This document shows positions 55,152 to 63,442 of a DNA stretch of 64,000 nt, in pieces. The DNA is taken from positions 930,001-994,000 of the forward strand of contig CAVQVG010000007.1 in the NCBI GenBank assembly GCA_963717125.1, in the 5' to 3' direction. The translations under genes and the position numbers were made by a program. The stretch comes from RYN-230 sp963717125 (GTDB taxonomy: Bacteria; Actinomycetota; Actinomycetes; Streptosporangiales; Streptosporangiaceae). The notes beneath the pieces were generated by a model. The model made no database searches and was not told the origin of the DNA. It worked only from the letters and a program-made list of their open reading frames with translations. Every line of letters starts with the position of its first letter. The stretch's first letter is position 1.

Positions 55152-56390
55152 TTAGCTGCCGCGCTTGCGGCGCCGGGCCGCCCGCACGATGGCCGCGGTG
55201 CCGATGACCGCCACGGTGGCCCCGGCCGCGGTGATCGTCGCTTCCTTGCGCGGCAGCCGGCGGCCGGCCACGGCGTGGTGCCCGGCCCGCTGCTTGAGCA
55301 GGACGCCGAGCGCGGTCGCGTTGTCGTACGACGGCCGCCAGCCGACGTCGCGGAGCGCCCGGCAGTCCACCACCCACGGGTACACCACGTAGCGCAGGTC
55401 GGAGACGGGCGCCGGGGTGATGCCGATCCGGTGCAGCCGCTGCACGGTGCCGAACGTCAGCCCGGCGGGCAGCTCCATCCGGCGCAGCCCGCTGAGCTCC
55501 TCCACCTCGTCCTGCTCCAGCCAGCCGTCGCAGCCGACCGCGAACGCGCCGGAGATAGTGCCGGTCACCGCCAGCTCGAGCGCGGACACCAGGTCCTCGA
55601 TGTGGCAGAACTGCCAGCGCGGCGCGGCGCCTTTCACGGTGAGCAGCCGCGGTGCCTCGAAATGCCGGGTGACCAGGGTGTCCACCCCCTCGCCGACGAG
55701 TGCGGCGGGTCGCACCACGGTGATCGCCATGCCCGGGTGCGACCGCGGCGAGCGGCGCGCCAGGTGCTCGATCTCCAGCAGGTCGCCCGCCACGCTGCCG
55801 TCGTGATCCAGGCCCAGCGGCGCGTCCTCGGGCAGCGGCACCGGGTTGTCCGGGTCCGCCCCGTACACCATCGCGCTGGTGATCAGGATCACCCGGCCCA
55901 CCCGGCCGGCCGCCGCCGCGGTCAGCACGGTCTGCGCGGCGCGCACGTTGAACGCCCGGCGGGCCCGGTGGTCGGTATCCGCCGACATGTCGATGTCGGT
56001 GTGCACCAGCACGTCCACCCCGGTCAGCAGGCCCGCCAGCGCCGGGTCGCGGACGTCGGCCAGCCGCCAGGTCACCCCGACGACGTCACCCCGGTGGTCA
56101 TCGATGGCGATCACCCGGCGGGCCGCCGGCGACGCCGCCAGCCGCAGCGCCAGGGCATGGCCGAGACCGCGGGCCGCGCCGGTGATGGCTACCACCGGGC
56201 CCCGCTCGGCAGGCTGGGCGCGCCCGGCCGCCGGCTGGGCCGCCGGCTCGGCTTTGGCGGGTGGGGCGGACGGCGCCCGCGCACCGCGGTCAGCCTCGGG
56301 CGCGCCGCCGCCACCAGCCCGGTTACCGCGGCCGGTACGCGGCGCCGGCTCAGTGCGCTTGCGGCGAACCTGGGCCTGTGCAGTGCTCAA
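55152..56390 (-). CDS. SDR/NAD-dependent epimerase-like protein lacking the YxxxK pair
   Basis: A 412-residue protein with a 60-residue Ala/Pro-rich lead, then an extended-SDR Rossmann fold: VVAITGAARGLGHALALRLAASPAARRVIAIDDH, VTWRLADVRDPALAGLLTGVDVLVHTDID, ILITSAMVYGADPDNPVPLPEDAPLG, ITVVRPAALVGEGVDTLV. Where catalysis needs Tyr-xxx-Lys the chain reads SVAGDLLEIEHLARR, so redox activity is doubtful. The C terminus ends with a hydrophobic segment (ITAAGATVAVIGTAAIVRAARRRKRG), suggesting membrane anchoring. The start is TTG with GGGAG 9 bases upstream. It is divergent from DUF2342, a pairing usual in actinobacteria. Confidence 0.82.
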   Translation of the reverse strand: MSTAQAQVRRKRTEPAPRTGRGNRAGGGGAPEADRGARAPSAPPAKAEPAAQPAAGRAQPAERGPVVAITGAARGLGHALALRLAASPAARRVIAIDDHRGDVVGVTWRLADVRDPALAGLLTGVDVLVHTDIDMSADTDHRARRAFNVRAAQTVLTAAAAGRVGRVILITSAMVYGADPDNPVPLPEDAPLGLDHDGSVAGDLLEIEHLARRSPRSHPGMAITVVRPAALVGEGVDTLVTRHFEAPRLLTVKGAAPRWQFCHIEDLVSALELAVTGTISGAFAVGCDGWLEQDEVEELSGLRRMELPAGLTFGTVQRLHRIGITPAPVSDLRYVVYPWVVDCRALRDVGWRPSYDNATALGVLLKQRAGHHAVAGRRLPRKEATITAAGATVAVIGTAAIVRAARRRKRGS

Positions 56391-56455
56391 CGTGTGCCGC
56401 TCCCGGGATAACGTGGCGGGTGTGACCCTTCCATCCTGCCTGAGAGGTCGCGGAG

Positions 56456-57964
56456 ATGGCTGATCCTCCCTTCGGCTTTGGCCGGCCTGGCGGTTCCGGA
56501 AGTTCCGGAGGCCAGGGTAGATCCGGTGGTTCCGGCGGTCCGGGTGGTTCCGGCGAGACGCCAGGCGAGGGCAACCCGTTCGGTGATCCGCAGCAGTTCG
56601 CGGACGCGCTGCGGCAGTTCGCCGACTTGATGTCCTGGCAGGGCGGCCCGGTCAACTGGGACCTGGCCAAGAACGTCGCCCGGCACACAGTAGCCGCCGA
56701 GGGCGACCCCAGCGTGCTGGATAGCGACCGGCAGAAGGTCGTCGAGGCGATCCGGCTGGCCGACTTGTGGCTGGACGAGGTGACCGCGTTCCCCAGCGGG
56801 GTGCGCACCGCGCAGGCCTGGAGCCGGTCGGAATGGGTCGAGGCCACGCTGCCGGTCTGGTCCAAGCTGTGTGACCCGATCGCCGACAAGGCGGTCGACG
56901 CGATGGGCGGCATGCTCACCATGGACCCCGGCGAGGGCGGTGAGCTGCCCGGCGAGCTGAACCAGGCGCTGCAGGCCGTGACCGGCGGCATGGGCGGCCT
57001 GGCCGGGCTGGGCAGCATGGGCGGCCTGGGCGCGATGATGCGCCGGATCGGCGGCATGATGGTCGGCGGCCAGACCGGCGCCGCGGTGGGCGCGCTGGCC
57101 CAAGAGGTGGTCAGCTCCACGGACGTGGGCCTGCCGCTCGGCCCGGAGGGCGTGGCCGCGCTGCTCCCGTCGGGGGTGGCCGAGTTCAGCGAAGGGCTGT
57201 CGGTGGGCGCGGACGAGATCCGCATCTTCCTGGCCCTTCGCGAGACCGCCCACCACCGGCTGTTCGCCCACGTCCCGTGGCTGCGGTCCCGGCTGCTGGC
57301 CGCGGTCGAGGACTATGCCCGGGGCATCGCCGTGGACACCTCGGCGCTGCGCGACGCGATGCCGCAGATCGACCCGTCCAACCCGGAGGCGCTGCGCGAC
57401 GCGCTGGCCGACGCCTCGCTGTTCCAGCCCGAGGACACGCCGCAGCAGAAGGCCGCGCTGTCCCGGCTGGAGACCCTGCTGGCGCTGGTCGAAGGCTGGG
57501 TGGCCACGGTGGTCGGCGCCGCCTCGGCCGACCGGCTGCCGCAGGCCGGCGCGCTGGCCGAGGCCATCCGGCGGCGCCGGGCCACCGGCGGCCCGGCCGA
57601 GCAGACCTTCGCCACCCTGGTCGGGCTGGAGCTCCGGCCGCGGCGGCTGCGCGAGGCCGCGGCGCTATGGCAGCAGCTCACCGAGGTCCGCGGCGTTGCT
57701 GGCCGGGACGCGGTGTGGTCGCATCCCGACCTGCTGCCCACGGCTGAGGACCTGAACGACCCAGCCGGGTTCGTGGCCGGCCGGCCGGAACTCGACATGT
57801 CCAGCCTGGACGAGGAGATCGAGGCGGTCGAGACGGCTGCCGACGCCGCCAAGCCGGACGAGGACGGCTCCGACGCGGGCGGCCCAGACTCGAGCGGCCC
57901 CGGCCCGGACCGCCCGGACGAAGGCCCTGGGCCGGAAGGCAGCAGCCCAGGCGGCGCGGGCTGA
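56456..57964 (+). CDS. DUF2342 putative zinc-dependent metalloprotease
   Basis: A 502-residue actinobacterial protein annotated in relatives as zinc-dependent metalloprotease (DUF2342/zincin_2). Gly/Ser-rich first 40 residues, then NPFGDPQQFADALRQFADLMSWQGGPVNWDLAKNVARHTVAAEGDPS, a hydrophobic MGGLGAMMRRIGGMMVGGQTGAAVGALAQEV, the active-site-like LALRETAHHRLFAHVPWLRSRLLAAVEDYARGI, and LVEGWVATVV. Only an HHxxxxxH-type motif is seen in place of plain HExxH. A 60-residue acidic Gly/Pro tail ends it. Strong hairpin follows the stop. ATG start with GGAG adjacent. Confidence 0.87.
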   Translation: MADPPFGFGRPGGSGSSGGQGRSGGSGGPGGSGETPGEGNPFGDPQQFADALRQFADLMSWQGGPVNWDLAKNVARHTVAAEGDPSVLDSDRQKVVEAIRLADLWLDEVTAFPSGVRTAQAWSRSEWVEATLPVWSKLCDPIADKAVDAMGGMLTMDPGEGGELPGELNQALQAVTGGMGGLAGLGSMGGLGAMMRRIGGMMVGGQTGAAVGALAQEVVSSTDVGLPLGPEGVAALLPSGVAEFSEGLSVGADEIRIFLALRETAHHRLFAHVPWLRSRLLAAVEDYARGIAVDTSALRDAMPQIDPSNPEALRDALADASLFQPEDTPQQKAALSRLETLLALVEGWVATVVGAASADRLPQAGALAEAIRRRRATGGPAEQTFATLVGLELRPRRLREAAALWQQLTEVRGVAGRDAVWSHPDLLPTAEDLNDPAGFVAGRPELDMSSLDEEIEAVETAADAAKPDEDGSDAGGPDSSGPGPDRPDEGPGPEGSSPGGAG

Positions 57965-57992
57965 GCGGCGCGGCCCGCTGGCCCGGCCCGGG

Positions 57993-58023
57993 CGCCGCGG
58001 ACCGATCCCACCGGTCCGCGGCG
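57993..58023 (+). terminator. strong hairpin after the DUF2342 gene
   Basis: CGCCGCGGACCG-atcccac-CGGTCCGCGGCG, a perfect 12-pair stem 28 bases after the stop, without a T-run as is usual in GC-rich actinobacteria. Confidence 0.65.
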
Positions 58024-58126
58024 GGCCACCCGGGTGCCGTCATGCACTGACTGGCACCCGGTGACCCGGTCGGCCGTGTGCGGAGCGTGTTAATCACCCG
58101 TCGTCGGCGGCACCGGAAATTGTCTG

Positions 58127-58266
58127 TTATCCACAGCCAGTGCACAGAGTATTGCCAGGTCGGGAGCGGTCAGATCGCCGCCAGGTCGGGGAATTCACCA
58201 TCATCCCCCGCTCTATCCACAATGGCTCTCCGCAATCTCCCCAGGAATTCCACAGCCTTATCCACA
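58127..58266 (+). promoter_or_regulatory. cluster of DnaA-box-like 9-mers
   Basis: TTATCCACA occurs at 58127-58135 and 58258-58266, and CTATCCACA at 58213-58221, all in the same direction; AATTCCACA at 58247-58255 is a weaker fourth. The local sequence is AT-richer than its surroundings. No dnaA, dnaN or other oriC gene is nearby. Confidence 0.5.
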
Positions 58267-58429
58267 GCCCGCTTTGACTGTCCGGGCCGGCCCGCTTAGC
58301 CTCACCACCCACGGGTCCCCCGGGTGGCGGGCCGCCGTCACTCCGGGGAAGGGGGCGCACGACCCGCCGGGAGCCGAGGCAGTCACTGGCTCACCGCACG
58401 CACCCGGGGGCCTCGCCCCGGAGTGGCGT

Positions 58430-59959
58430 TCAATCCGACATCGTGTGGATCCTGGCTGGATCGACATGCGCTGGCGGGGTCCTGGGGATGGCAGGCACCA
58501 GCCGGACGACGCCATAAGCGAGGATCGATCCCACCAAGACGGTCCAGCAGACGATGGCCAGAGCGGGGTTGGCGGCATAGCAGCGCGCACTTGGCACATC
58601 GGCGAAGCAGGCCACCGCCGACAACGCCAGGAGCAGGCGCAATGTCCACGCCTCTGCGATCACGGCTAGGAAGACGAATCCCCACGTCTCGTACCAGGGC
58701 CATACCACCGGTCCGAGGAGCACGAAGGCGAGAAGGCTCCAGCCAAGAGCCTGCATCGCCCCTACCCGAGCGGAACGCAGGACCAATCCGATCGAGATGA
58801 CCGTGGCCAGCGCGAAGCCCACCGCCCGGGCGGACTGGACATAGGCCGCCGAGTGGCCCCCGAAGCCCAGAGCACCGGAGACATGGCTGAGCAATAGGCC
58901 GACGGCGGTAACCGGGTCCAGCCAGGACACCACGACGCCGGGATTGCTGAGCCCGTCGAGCCAGCGCCAACCGAACCCTGAGACCAGTCCGATCACCGCC
59001 ATCAGGGCCACCGCGGTCAGCATCGCCGCAGCGATCCGCAGAAGCCGCTGTCGCCAACTCGCGGTCCCCTCGCTCCACCACCATCCGATGAACAGGGCGC
59101 CGATCAGAGCCGGGACCTTGACTTCGGCAGCCAGTGAGCACAGCAGCAACCCGATCAGAACGTGATTGCGCCGGGCGGCGGCGCAGCCAGCGACGAGCAG
59201 GCCGAGCATCAGCGCGTCGTTGTGAGCGCCACCGAGGAGCACCAGCAAAACGAGGGGGTTCAGGACAGCAAGCGCAAGGGCCGCCGCAGGATCACGTCCG
59301 ACGGATCGGGCCAGAGCAGGGACTCCCAAGGCGATCAGCACGATCCCGATCAGCGCAACGAACCGAAATCCTACGATCGTCACGATCACGTCGTGGCGGG
59401 CAAGCTGGACGATCCCGCCGGCTAGTCGCTCCCAGGCCGGTCCGTACGGAGCGTGGGCGTTTCGCCAGATCGGGTTGACCAGGGTGAGATAGGGATTCGG
59501 ACCAAGCGCCGTTGGCCCGTGGGCATACGGGTTGAGCCCCCGACTGACCATTTCGCCCTGCGCTGCGTAGCTGTACACGTCGCGACTGAACAGCGGTGGC
59601 ATCACCAGCACCGGAACCGCCCACGCGGCCATAATCGCCACCACCGTCCTGACCGGGGTGGCTGGATTGCGGCGCAGCGTCCGGACGACCTCGAACCAGG
59701 ATCCGATCATGAGGGCGACGCCCAGATACAAGACCATGATGGCCAGGAAAGTGCTGTTCTGGCTCGTACCCGACGCCCCATCGGCCGTACCGAAGAACCA
59801 GGCGCCGGGCAGCTTCGACGCGAAGGGCGAACCTCTCTGTGCGACGCCGACCAGGATGCAGACCGATCCGATGCAACCCGTAGCCCCAGCAACTCTCAGT
59901 GGAACCTGGCGAAGCGTTCGGTGCGCCTCAATGGCGGGGGGATCCTGAGGATCGGTCAT
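58430..59959 (-). CDS. MptB-like alpha-1,6-mannosyltransferase (GT-C), lower GC
   Basis: A 509-residue polytopic membrane glycosyltransferase with about twelve helices. The GT-C signature is in the first outer loop: PPLFSRDVYSYAAQGEMVSRGLNPYAHGPTALG (the DVYSY acidic motif) and NPIWRNAHAPYGPAWERL, then LNPLVLLVLLGGAHNDALMLGLLVAGC and LAAEVKVPALIGALFIGWWW. This matches the polyprenol-phosphomannose-dependent alpha-1,6-mannosyltransferases MptA/MptB. GC and codon use are visibly lower than in neighbours, suggesting separate acquisition. ATG 59959 was chosen; ATG 60034 would add 25 residues of doubtful coding quality. No ribosome site is clear at either. Confidence 0.85.
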   Translation of the reverse strand: MTDPQDPPAIEAHRTLRQVPLRVAGATGCIGSVCILVGVAQRGSPFASKLPGAWFFGTADGASGTSQNSTFLAIMVLYLGVALMIGSWFEVVRTLRRNPATPVRTVVAIMAAWAVPVLVMPPLFSRDVYSYAAQGEMVSRGLNPYAHGPTALGPNPYLTLVNPIWRNAHAPYGPAWERLAGGIVQLARHDVIVTIVGFRFVALIGIVLIALGVPALARSVGRDPAAALALAVLNPLVLLVLLGGAHNDALMLGLLVAGCAAARRNHVLIGLLLCSLAAEVKVPALIGALFIGWWWSEGTASWRQRLLRIAAAMLTAVALMAVIGLVSGFGWRWLDGLSNPGVVVSWLDPVTAVGLLLSHVSGALGFGGHSAAYVQSARAVGFALATVISIGLVLRSARVGAMQALGWSLLAFVLLGPVVWPWYETWGFVFLAVIAEAWTLRLLLALSAVACFADVPSARCYAANPALAIVCWTVLVGSILAYGVVRLVPAIPRTPPAHVDPARIHTMSD

Positions 59960-60123
59960 CGCCGTCGGGCTTTGACCTGATGACCGGACACAGCACCATC
60001 GTTCGTGCTGAATGTCTTTGTCAACACCATGCAAACGTACCGTGTCAACGACAGACCGAGGTGATCAAGTGATCACGTCGTCACCCGGCCGGGAATGTCG
60101 GTGCGTCGTGGCACGATCACAGT

Positions 60124-61200
60124 ATGCGGCCAGCGATCAAGCCAGGACTCCTGGTGGTCTGGCGGGACCGGGACACCCTGCAGATCGGCATCGACCCGAG
60201 ACGGGCCGTCGCGCTGACCGGGATGGGCGGGGCAGCGGCGCTGATCGGGCTGCTGGACGGCAGCCGGGAGCACGGCCAGGTGCTGGCCGCGGCCGAGCGG
60301 CTCGGCATCTCGCGGGACGCGGCCGACCAGGTGATCGGCCTGCTCGCGGCGGCGGGCGCGGTGCAGGACTTCCCGGCGGCCGAGTTGCGCGCGCTGCCCG
60401 ATGGGCCGCGGGCCCGGCTGGCCCGCGAGCTGGCCACGGTGGCGCTAGCGCATGGGCACACCGATGGCGGGGCCCGGGTCCTGGCGCGGCGGCAAGCCGC
60501 GTCGGTCCGCGTGTACGGCGCGGGCCCGCTCGGGTCGGAGATCGCCAGCCTGCTGACCGCGTCCGGGGTCGGCCGGGTCGCGTGCACCGGGCTGTTGGGC
60601 CAGTCCGCGTGGCGGCCTACCATCCCCGGCCGCCCGCCGCGCACCCGGCGCCGCGACAGCCCGCCGCCGGCCGCCGCACCGCGCCAGAGTCACAGCAGCG
60701 GCCAAAGCCAGAGCAGCGGCCAAAGCCAGAATCAGCGCCGGAACGGCGCTGGCGCGCGGCCGGATCTGGCCGTGCTGACCGACGCCTACCCGCCTGAGTT
60801 ACCGGCGCAGCTGGTAACCAGCGGGGTGCTGCACCTGGCGGCGTCGGCCCGGGAGGCGATCGGGGTGGTCGGGCCGCTGGTGGTGCCCGGCCAGTCCGCC
60901 TGCCTGGGCTGCGTGGAGCTGGCCCGCAGCGACCGCGATCCAGCCTGGCCATTCATCCTGGCCCAGCTGGCCGGGCAAGCGGCCCAGCCGGTGGCCTGCG
61001 CGGCCACACTGGCCACCGCGGTGGCCGCCCAGGCGGTCAGCCAGGTGCTCGGCTGCCTCGATCTGGCCCGGCCGGCCGACGCGGTGACCAACGCCACGTT
61101 GGAGCTCGTATCGCCCGGCTGGCAGTGGCGGCGGCGCAGCTGGCCGCGGCATGGGCAATGCCGCTGTAGCACTCGCCCGGCAACCTGGCCGAGAATGTGA
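60124..61200 (+). CDS. E1/ThiF-like Rossmann protein (TOMM cyclodehydratase partner-like)
   Basis: A 358-residue protein: residues about 1-120 resemble the peptide-binding winged-helix part seen before E1-like domains (RPAIKPGLLVVWRDRDTLQIGIDPRRAVALTG), then a Rossmann motif SVRVYGAGPLGSEIASLLTASGVGRV, a Gln/Ser-rich spacer (SSGQSQSSGQSQNQ), LAVLTDAYPP, and GQSACLGCVELARSDRDPAWPF. CLGC and the C-terminal CRC could form a Cys4 zinc site. Relatives are annotated ThiF-family or TOMM leader-binding proteins, but no precursor peptide or YcaO gene is in the window. Its stop overlaps or abuts the ABC1 kinase start, a conserved pairing in actinobacteria. Function unknown. Confidence 0.75.
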   Translation: MRPAIKPGLLVVWRDRDTLQIGIDPRRAVALTGMGGAAALIGLLDGSREHGQVLAAAERLGISRDAADQVIGLLAAAGAVQDFPAAELRALPDGPRARLARELATVALAHGHTDGGARVLARRQAASVRVYGAGPLGSEIASLLTASGVGRVACTGLLGQSAWRPTIPGRPPRTRRRDSPPPAAAPRQSHSSGQSQSSGQSQNQRRNGAGARPDLAVLTDAYPPELPAQLVTSGVLHLAASAREAIGVVGPLVVPGQSACLGCVELARSDRDPAWPFILAQLAGQAAQPVACAATLATAVAAQAVSQVLGCLDLARPADAVTNATLELVSPGWQWRRRSWPRHGQCRCSTRPATWPRM

Positions 61201-61202
61201 GA

Positions 61203-62657
61203 GTGAGCGATCTACCTCGACGAGCCGTGACCCGGACTGCGAAACTGGCTACCCTCCCCGCCGGCCTGCTCGGCCGCACTGCCCTCGGGCTGGGGAAACG
61301 CATCGGCGGCAAGCCCGCTGAACTGGTCGCCGCCGAGATCCAGCAGCGCACCGGGGAGCAGATCTTCCGGGTGCTGGGCGAGCTCAAGGGCGGCGCGATG
61401 AAGCTCGGCCAGGCGCTGTCGATCTTCGAGGCCGCGCTACCGCCGGAGATCGCCGGCCCGTACCGGGCCACGCTGACCAGGCTGCAGGAAGCCGCCCCGC
61501 CGCTGCCTGCCCGGACTGTGCACCAGGTGCTGGCCGGAGATCTCGGCCCGGCCTGGCGGGACACCTTCCGCGAGTTCGACGACCAGCCCCGGGCGGCCGC
61601 GTCCATCGGGCAGGTGCACCAAGCGGTCTGGCAGGACGGCCGCCAGGTGGCGGTGAAGATCCAGTATCCGGGGGCCGGGCGGGCGCTGCTCAGCGACTTC
61701 AACCAGCTCAGCCGGGCGGGGCGGCTGTTCGGCATCCTGATGCCCGGGCTCGAGGTCAAGCCGCTGCTGGATGAGCTGCGGTCCCGGATCGCGGAGGAGA
61801 TCGACTACCGGCTGGAGGCCACCTCACAGCAGGCCTTCGCGACCGCCTACGCCGGCGACCCGGACATCTACGTACCACCGGTCGTGCAGGCCACCGACCA
61901 TGTGCTCATCACCGAATGGATGGACGGGACGCCGCTGTCCCGGATCATCGAGGCCGGCACCCAGGAGGAACGCGACCGGGCCGGGATACTTTTCACCCGG
62001 TTCCTGTTCTCCGGCCCGGCTCGCGCCGGGTTGCTCCATGCTGACCCGCATCCGGGCAATTTCCGGATGCTTGCCGACGGCCGGCTGGGCGTGCTCGATT
62101 TCGGCGCCGTGGACCGGCTGCCCGACGGCCTGCCGCCGTTCATCGGCAAGCTGCTCCGGATCATCCACAGCGACGACGACATCCACGAGGCCGAGGACGA
62201 GCTGCGCGACCAGGGTTTCGTCCGCCCGGGCATCGAGGTCGACCTGGACGCGCTGTACGCGTTCCTGGCCCCGCTGGCTGAGCCGTCCCGGCAGGACACG
62301 TTCAAGTTCAGCCGGGAATGGCTGCGCTCCGAAGCGGTCCGGGTCACCGACCCGCGCTCCTCCAACCTAGGCCGGCGGCTCAACCTGCCGCCGTCGTACG
62401 TGCTCATCCACCGGGTATCCACCGAGGGCATCGGGGTGCTGTGCCAGCTCGAGTCGGAGGGGCCGTTCCGGGCCGAGATGATCCGCTGGATGCCGGGCTA
62501 CACCACGGATGGCACCGCCCCAGGCCAGCCCGCCCCAGCCCAGCCGGGCCCGAACGGCGTGGACGGCACCGAGCCGGAAAGGCCAGCCGTCGCCGACGTG
62601 CTGGACCCCGGCCCGGAGGACCGGGACGCCCGCCCCGGGGATCTGGCCCCCCGCTGA
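61203..62657 (+). CDS. ABC1/UbiB-family atypical kinase
   Basis: A 484-residue ABC1/ADCK/AarF-type protein kinase-like protein. The family KxGQ segment appears as LGELKGGAMKLGQALSIFEAALPPEIAGPYRATLTRLQEAAPP, followed by ASIGQVHQAVWQDGRQVAVKIQYPG (the Ala-rich loop and catalytic Lys), EEIDYRLEATSQQAFATAYAG, ITEWMDGTPLS, and LLHADPHPGNFRMLADGRLGVLDFGAVDRL (catalytic HADPHPGN and DFG). Members influence isoprenoid-lipid metabolism; target unknown here. GTG 61203 gives the family start SDLPRRAVTRTAKLA; GTG 61197, overlapping the previous stop, is two codons earlier. The C-terminal 60 residues are a Pro/Gly tail. Confidence 0.93.
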   Translation: MSDLPRRAVTRTAKLATLPAGLLGRTALGLGKRIGGKPAELVAAEIQQRTGEQIFRVLGELKGGAMKLGQALSIFEAALPPEIAGPYRATLTRLQEAAPPLPARTVHQVLAGDLGPAWRDTFREFDDQPRAAASIGQVHQAVWQDGRQVAVKIQYPGAGRALLSDFNQLSRAGRLFGILMPGLEVKPLLDELRSRIAEEIDYRLEATSQQAFATAYAGDPDIYVPPVVQATDHVLITEWMDGTPLSRIIEAGTQEERDRAGILFTRFLFSGPARAGLLHADPHPGNFRMLADGRLGVLDFGAVDRLPDGLPPFIGKLLRIIHSDDDIHEAEDELRDQGFVRPGIEVDLDALYAFLAPLAEPSRQDTFKFSREWLRSEAVRVTDPRSSNLGRRLNLPPSYVLIHRVSTEGIGVLCQLESEGPFRAEMIRWMPGYTTDGTAPGQPAPAQPGPNGVDGTEPERPAVADVLDPGPEDRDARPGDLAPR

Positions 62658-62664
62658 ACGCGGC

Positions 62665-62695
62665 GCGGGGGCGGCCGGTTACCGGCCGCCCCCGC
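62665..62695. terminator. strong hairpin between convergent genes
   Basis: Perfect 15-base arms (GCGGGGGCGGCCGGT at 62665-62679 and its complement at 62681-62695) with a single-base spacer, in the 53-base gap between the ABC1 kinase and the small gene on the other strand. Likely works in both directions. Confidence 0.7.
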
Positions 62696-62710
62696 TCCCC
62701 CGCAGGTTGG

Positions 62711-62896
62711 TCAGGACGTCTGCCGCACACCGTGCAGTTGCCGCGCGGCGTGCTGCGCCCGCTCCAGCCGGCGGGCGGCCCGGTCCACCCGGCGGACCGC
62801 CCGGCGCACCGCTCGCAGGTGCGCTATCTGACCATCACGGCGGGCCTGGGCCAGCAGCTCGCGTTGCCGCGCTGCTGGATAGTTGGCTGAGTACAT
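62711..62896 (-). CDS. small arginine/alanine-rich protein downstream of whiB7
   Basis: A 61-residue, highly basic, probably helical protein (MYSANYPAARQRELLAQARRDGQIAHLRAVRRAVRRVDRAARRLE). GGTGGAG sits 5 bases before the ATG. It begins 49 bases after the whiB7 stop in the same direction, so it may be co-transcribed. I recognise no family; similar short basic proteins are common in actinobacteria. Confidence 0.6.
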   Translation of the reverse strand: MYSANYPAARQRELLAQARRDGQIAHLRAVRRAVRRVDRAARRLERAQHAARQLHGVRQTS

Positions 62897-62945
62897 GTCA
62901 CTCCACCGCCCGTCTTCACTGACTTATTCGCTGGCCGACGACAGG

Positions 62946-63320
62946 TCAGGCCGCCACGTCGTGCTTTCGCGGACGTCCGCGCGGCCTCTTCCGCGGCACG
63001 ATCTGGCCGCGCAGGAAGAGCTCGCCGCCCCACACGCCCCAAGGCTCCCGGCGCTCCACGGCCCCGGACAGGCACGCCATCCGGGCGGCGCAACCGACGC
63101 AGAGCGCCTTAGCCGTCTCCACATCCTGCGGAGATTCGGCGAAGAACAGCTCCGGATCGTCGGTGCAGGGCAACTCAGCACTGCGCGCCGCCGGCACCAC
63201 AGTGGGGGTCACCCCGACCGGCACGCTGCGCGGCTGGCCTGACCTCACGGATTCTGGTGCCGAGACTGCCTCGAACCCCGCCGCGCCCTCTGCTACGGCG
63301 GCGGTACCGGGCCCGTACAT
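62946..63320 (-). CDS. whiB7: WhiB7-type redox/antibiotic-stress regulator
   Basis: A 124-residue Wbl protein of the WhiB7 (WblC) class that activates intrinsic antibiotic-resistance genes together with the main sigma factor. A variable lead of about 48 residues is followed by LPCTDDPELFFAESPQDVETAKALCVGCAARMACLSGAVERREPWGVWGGELFLRG, with the four cluster cysteines and the EPWGVWGGE turn, and by the diagnostic C-terminal AT-hook KRPRGRPRKHD. GAGAGGGG precedes the ATG. Upstream is a leader of nearly 480 bases with a small ORF and a strong hairpin, as known for mycobacterial and Streptomyces homologues whose expression is controlled by attenuation. Confidence 0.95.
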   Translation of the reverse strand: MYGPGTAAVAEGAAGFEAVSAPESVRSGQPRSVPVGVTPTVVPAARSAELPCTDDPELFFAESPQDVETAKALCVGCAARMACLSGAVERREPWGVWGGELFLRGQIVPRKRPRGRPRKHDVAA

Positions 63321-63388
63321 TGTCCAACCCCTCTCGTCTTGCTCATACCGTCTCTCATGGGTCTGACAAAACGGGGCCCGACATAGCT

Positions 63389-63421
63389 AAGGCCGCGGAC
63401 CCGGTGCGGGTCCGCGGCCTT
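63389..63421 (-). terminator. attenuator hairpin in the whiB7 leader
   Basis: Perfect 15-base arms AAGGCCGCGGACCCG and CGGGTCCGCGGCCTT around a 3-base loop, 68 bases before whiB7 and 21 bases after the leader ORF stop. On the whiB7 strand only a weak U-containing stretch follows. Its place matches the premature terminator known upstream of whiB7 in other actinobacteria. Confidence 0.65.
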
Positions 63422-63442
63422 TGGGGATCCAGGCCGGCCTTT

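Larger units (their letters stand above)
57965..58429. other. gene-free stretch with hairpins and DnaA boxes
   Basis: This 465-base convergent region carries a strong terminator hairpin (57993-58023), a second stem GGGTGCC/GGCACCC (about 58032-58058), and a cluster of DnaA-box-like sequences. No credible coding frame was found. Confidence 0.6.

Noticed and set aside
56456..56570. Gly/Ser-rich start of the DUF2342 protein as a PE_PGRS-like or repeat insertion
   Set aside because: Only about 40 residues of low complexity and no similarity to the R1 or R2 repeats.
58127..58266. DnaA boxes as the chromosomal origin
   Set aside because: Only three good boxes, and no dnaA/dnaN/recF/gyrB nearby; actinobacterial origins have many more boxes.
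60019..60048. Two TTGACA hexamers (minus strand) upstream of the MptB-like gene as a promoter
   Set aside because: No acceptable -10 element lies 16-19 bases downstream of either, so they were not called as a promoter.
60062..60076. GTGATCAAGTGATCACG as an operator
   Set aside because: Two TGATCA sites close together are suggestive, but nothing else supports binding; chance is plausible.
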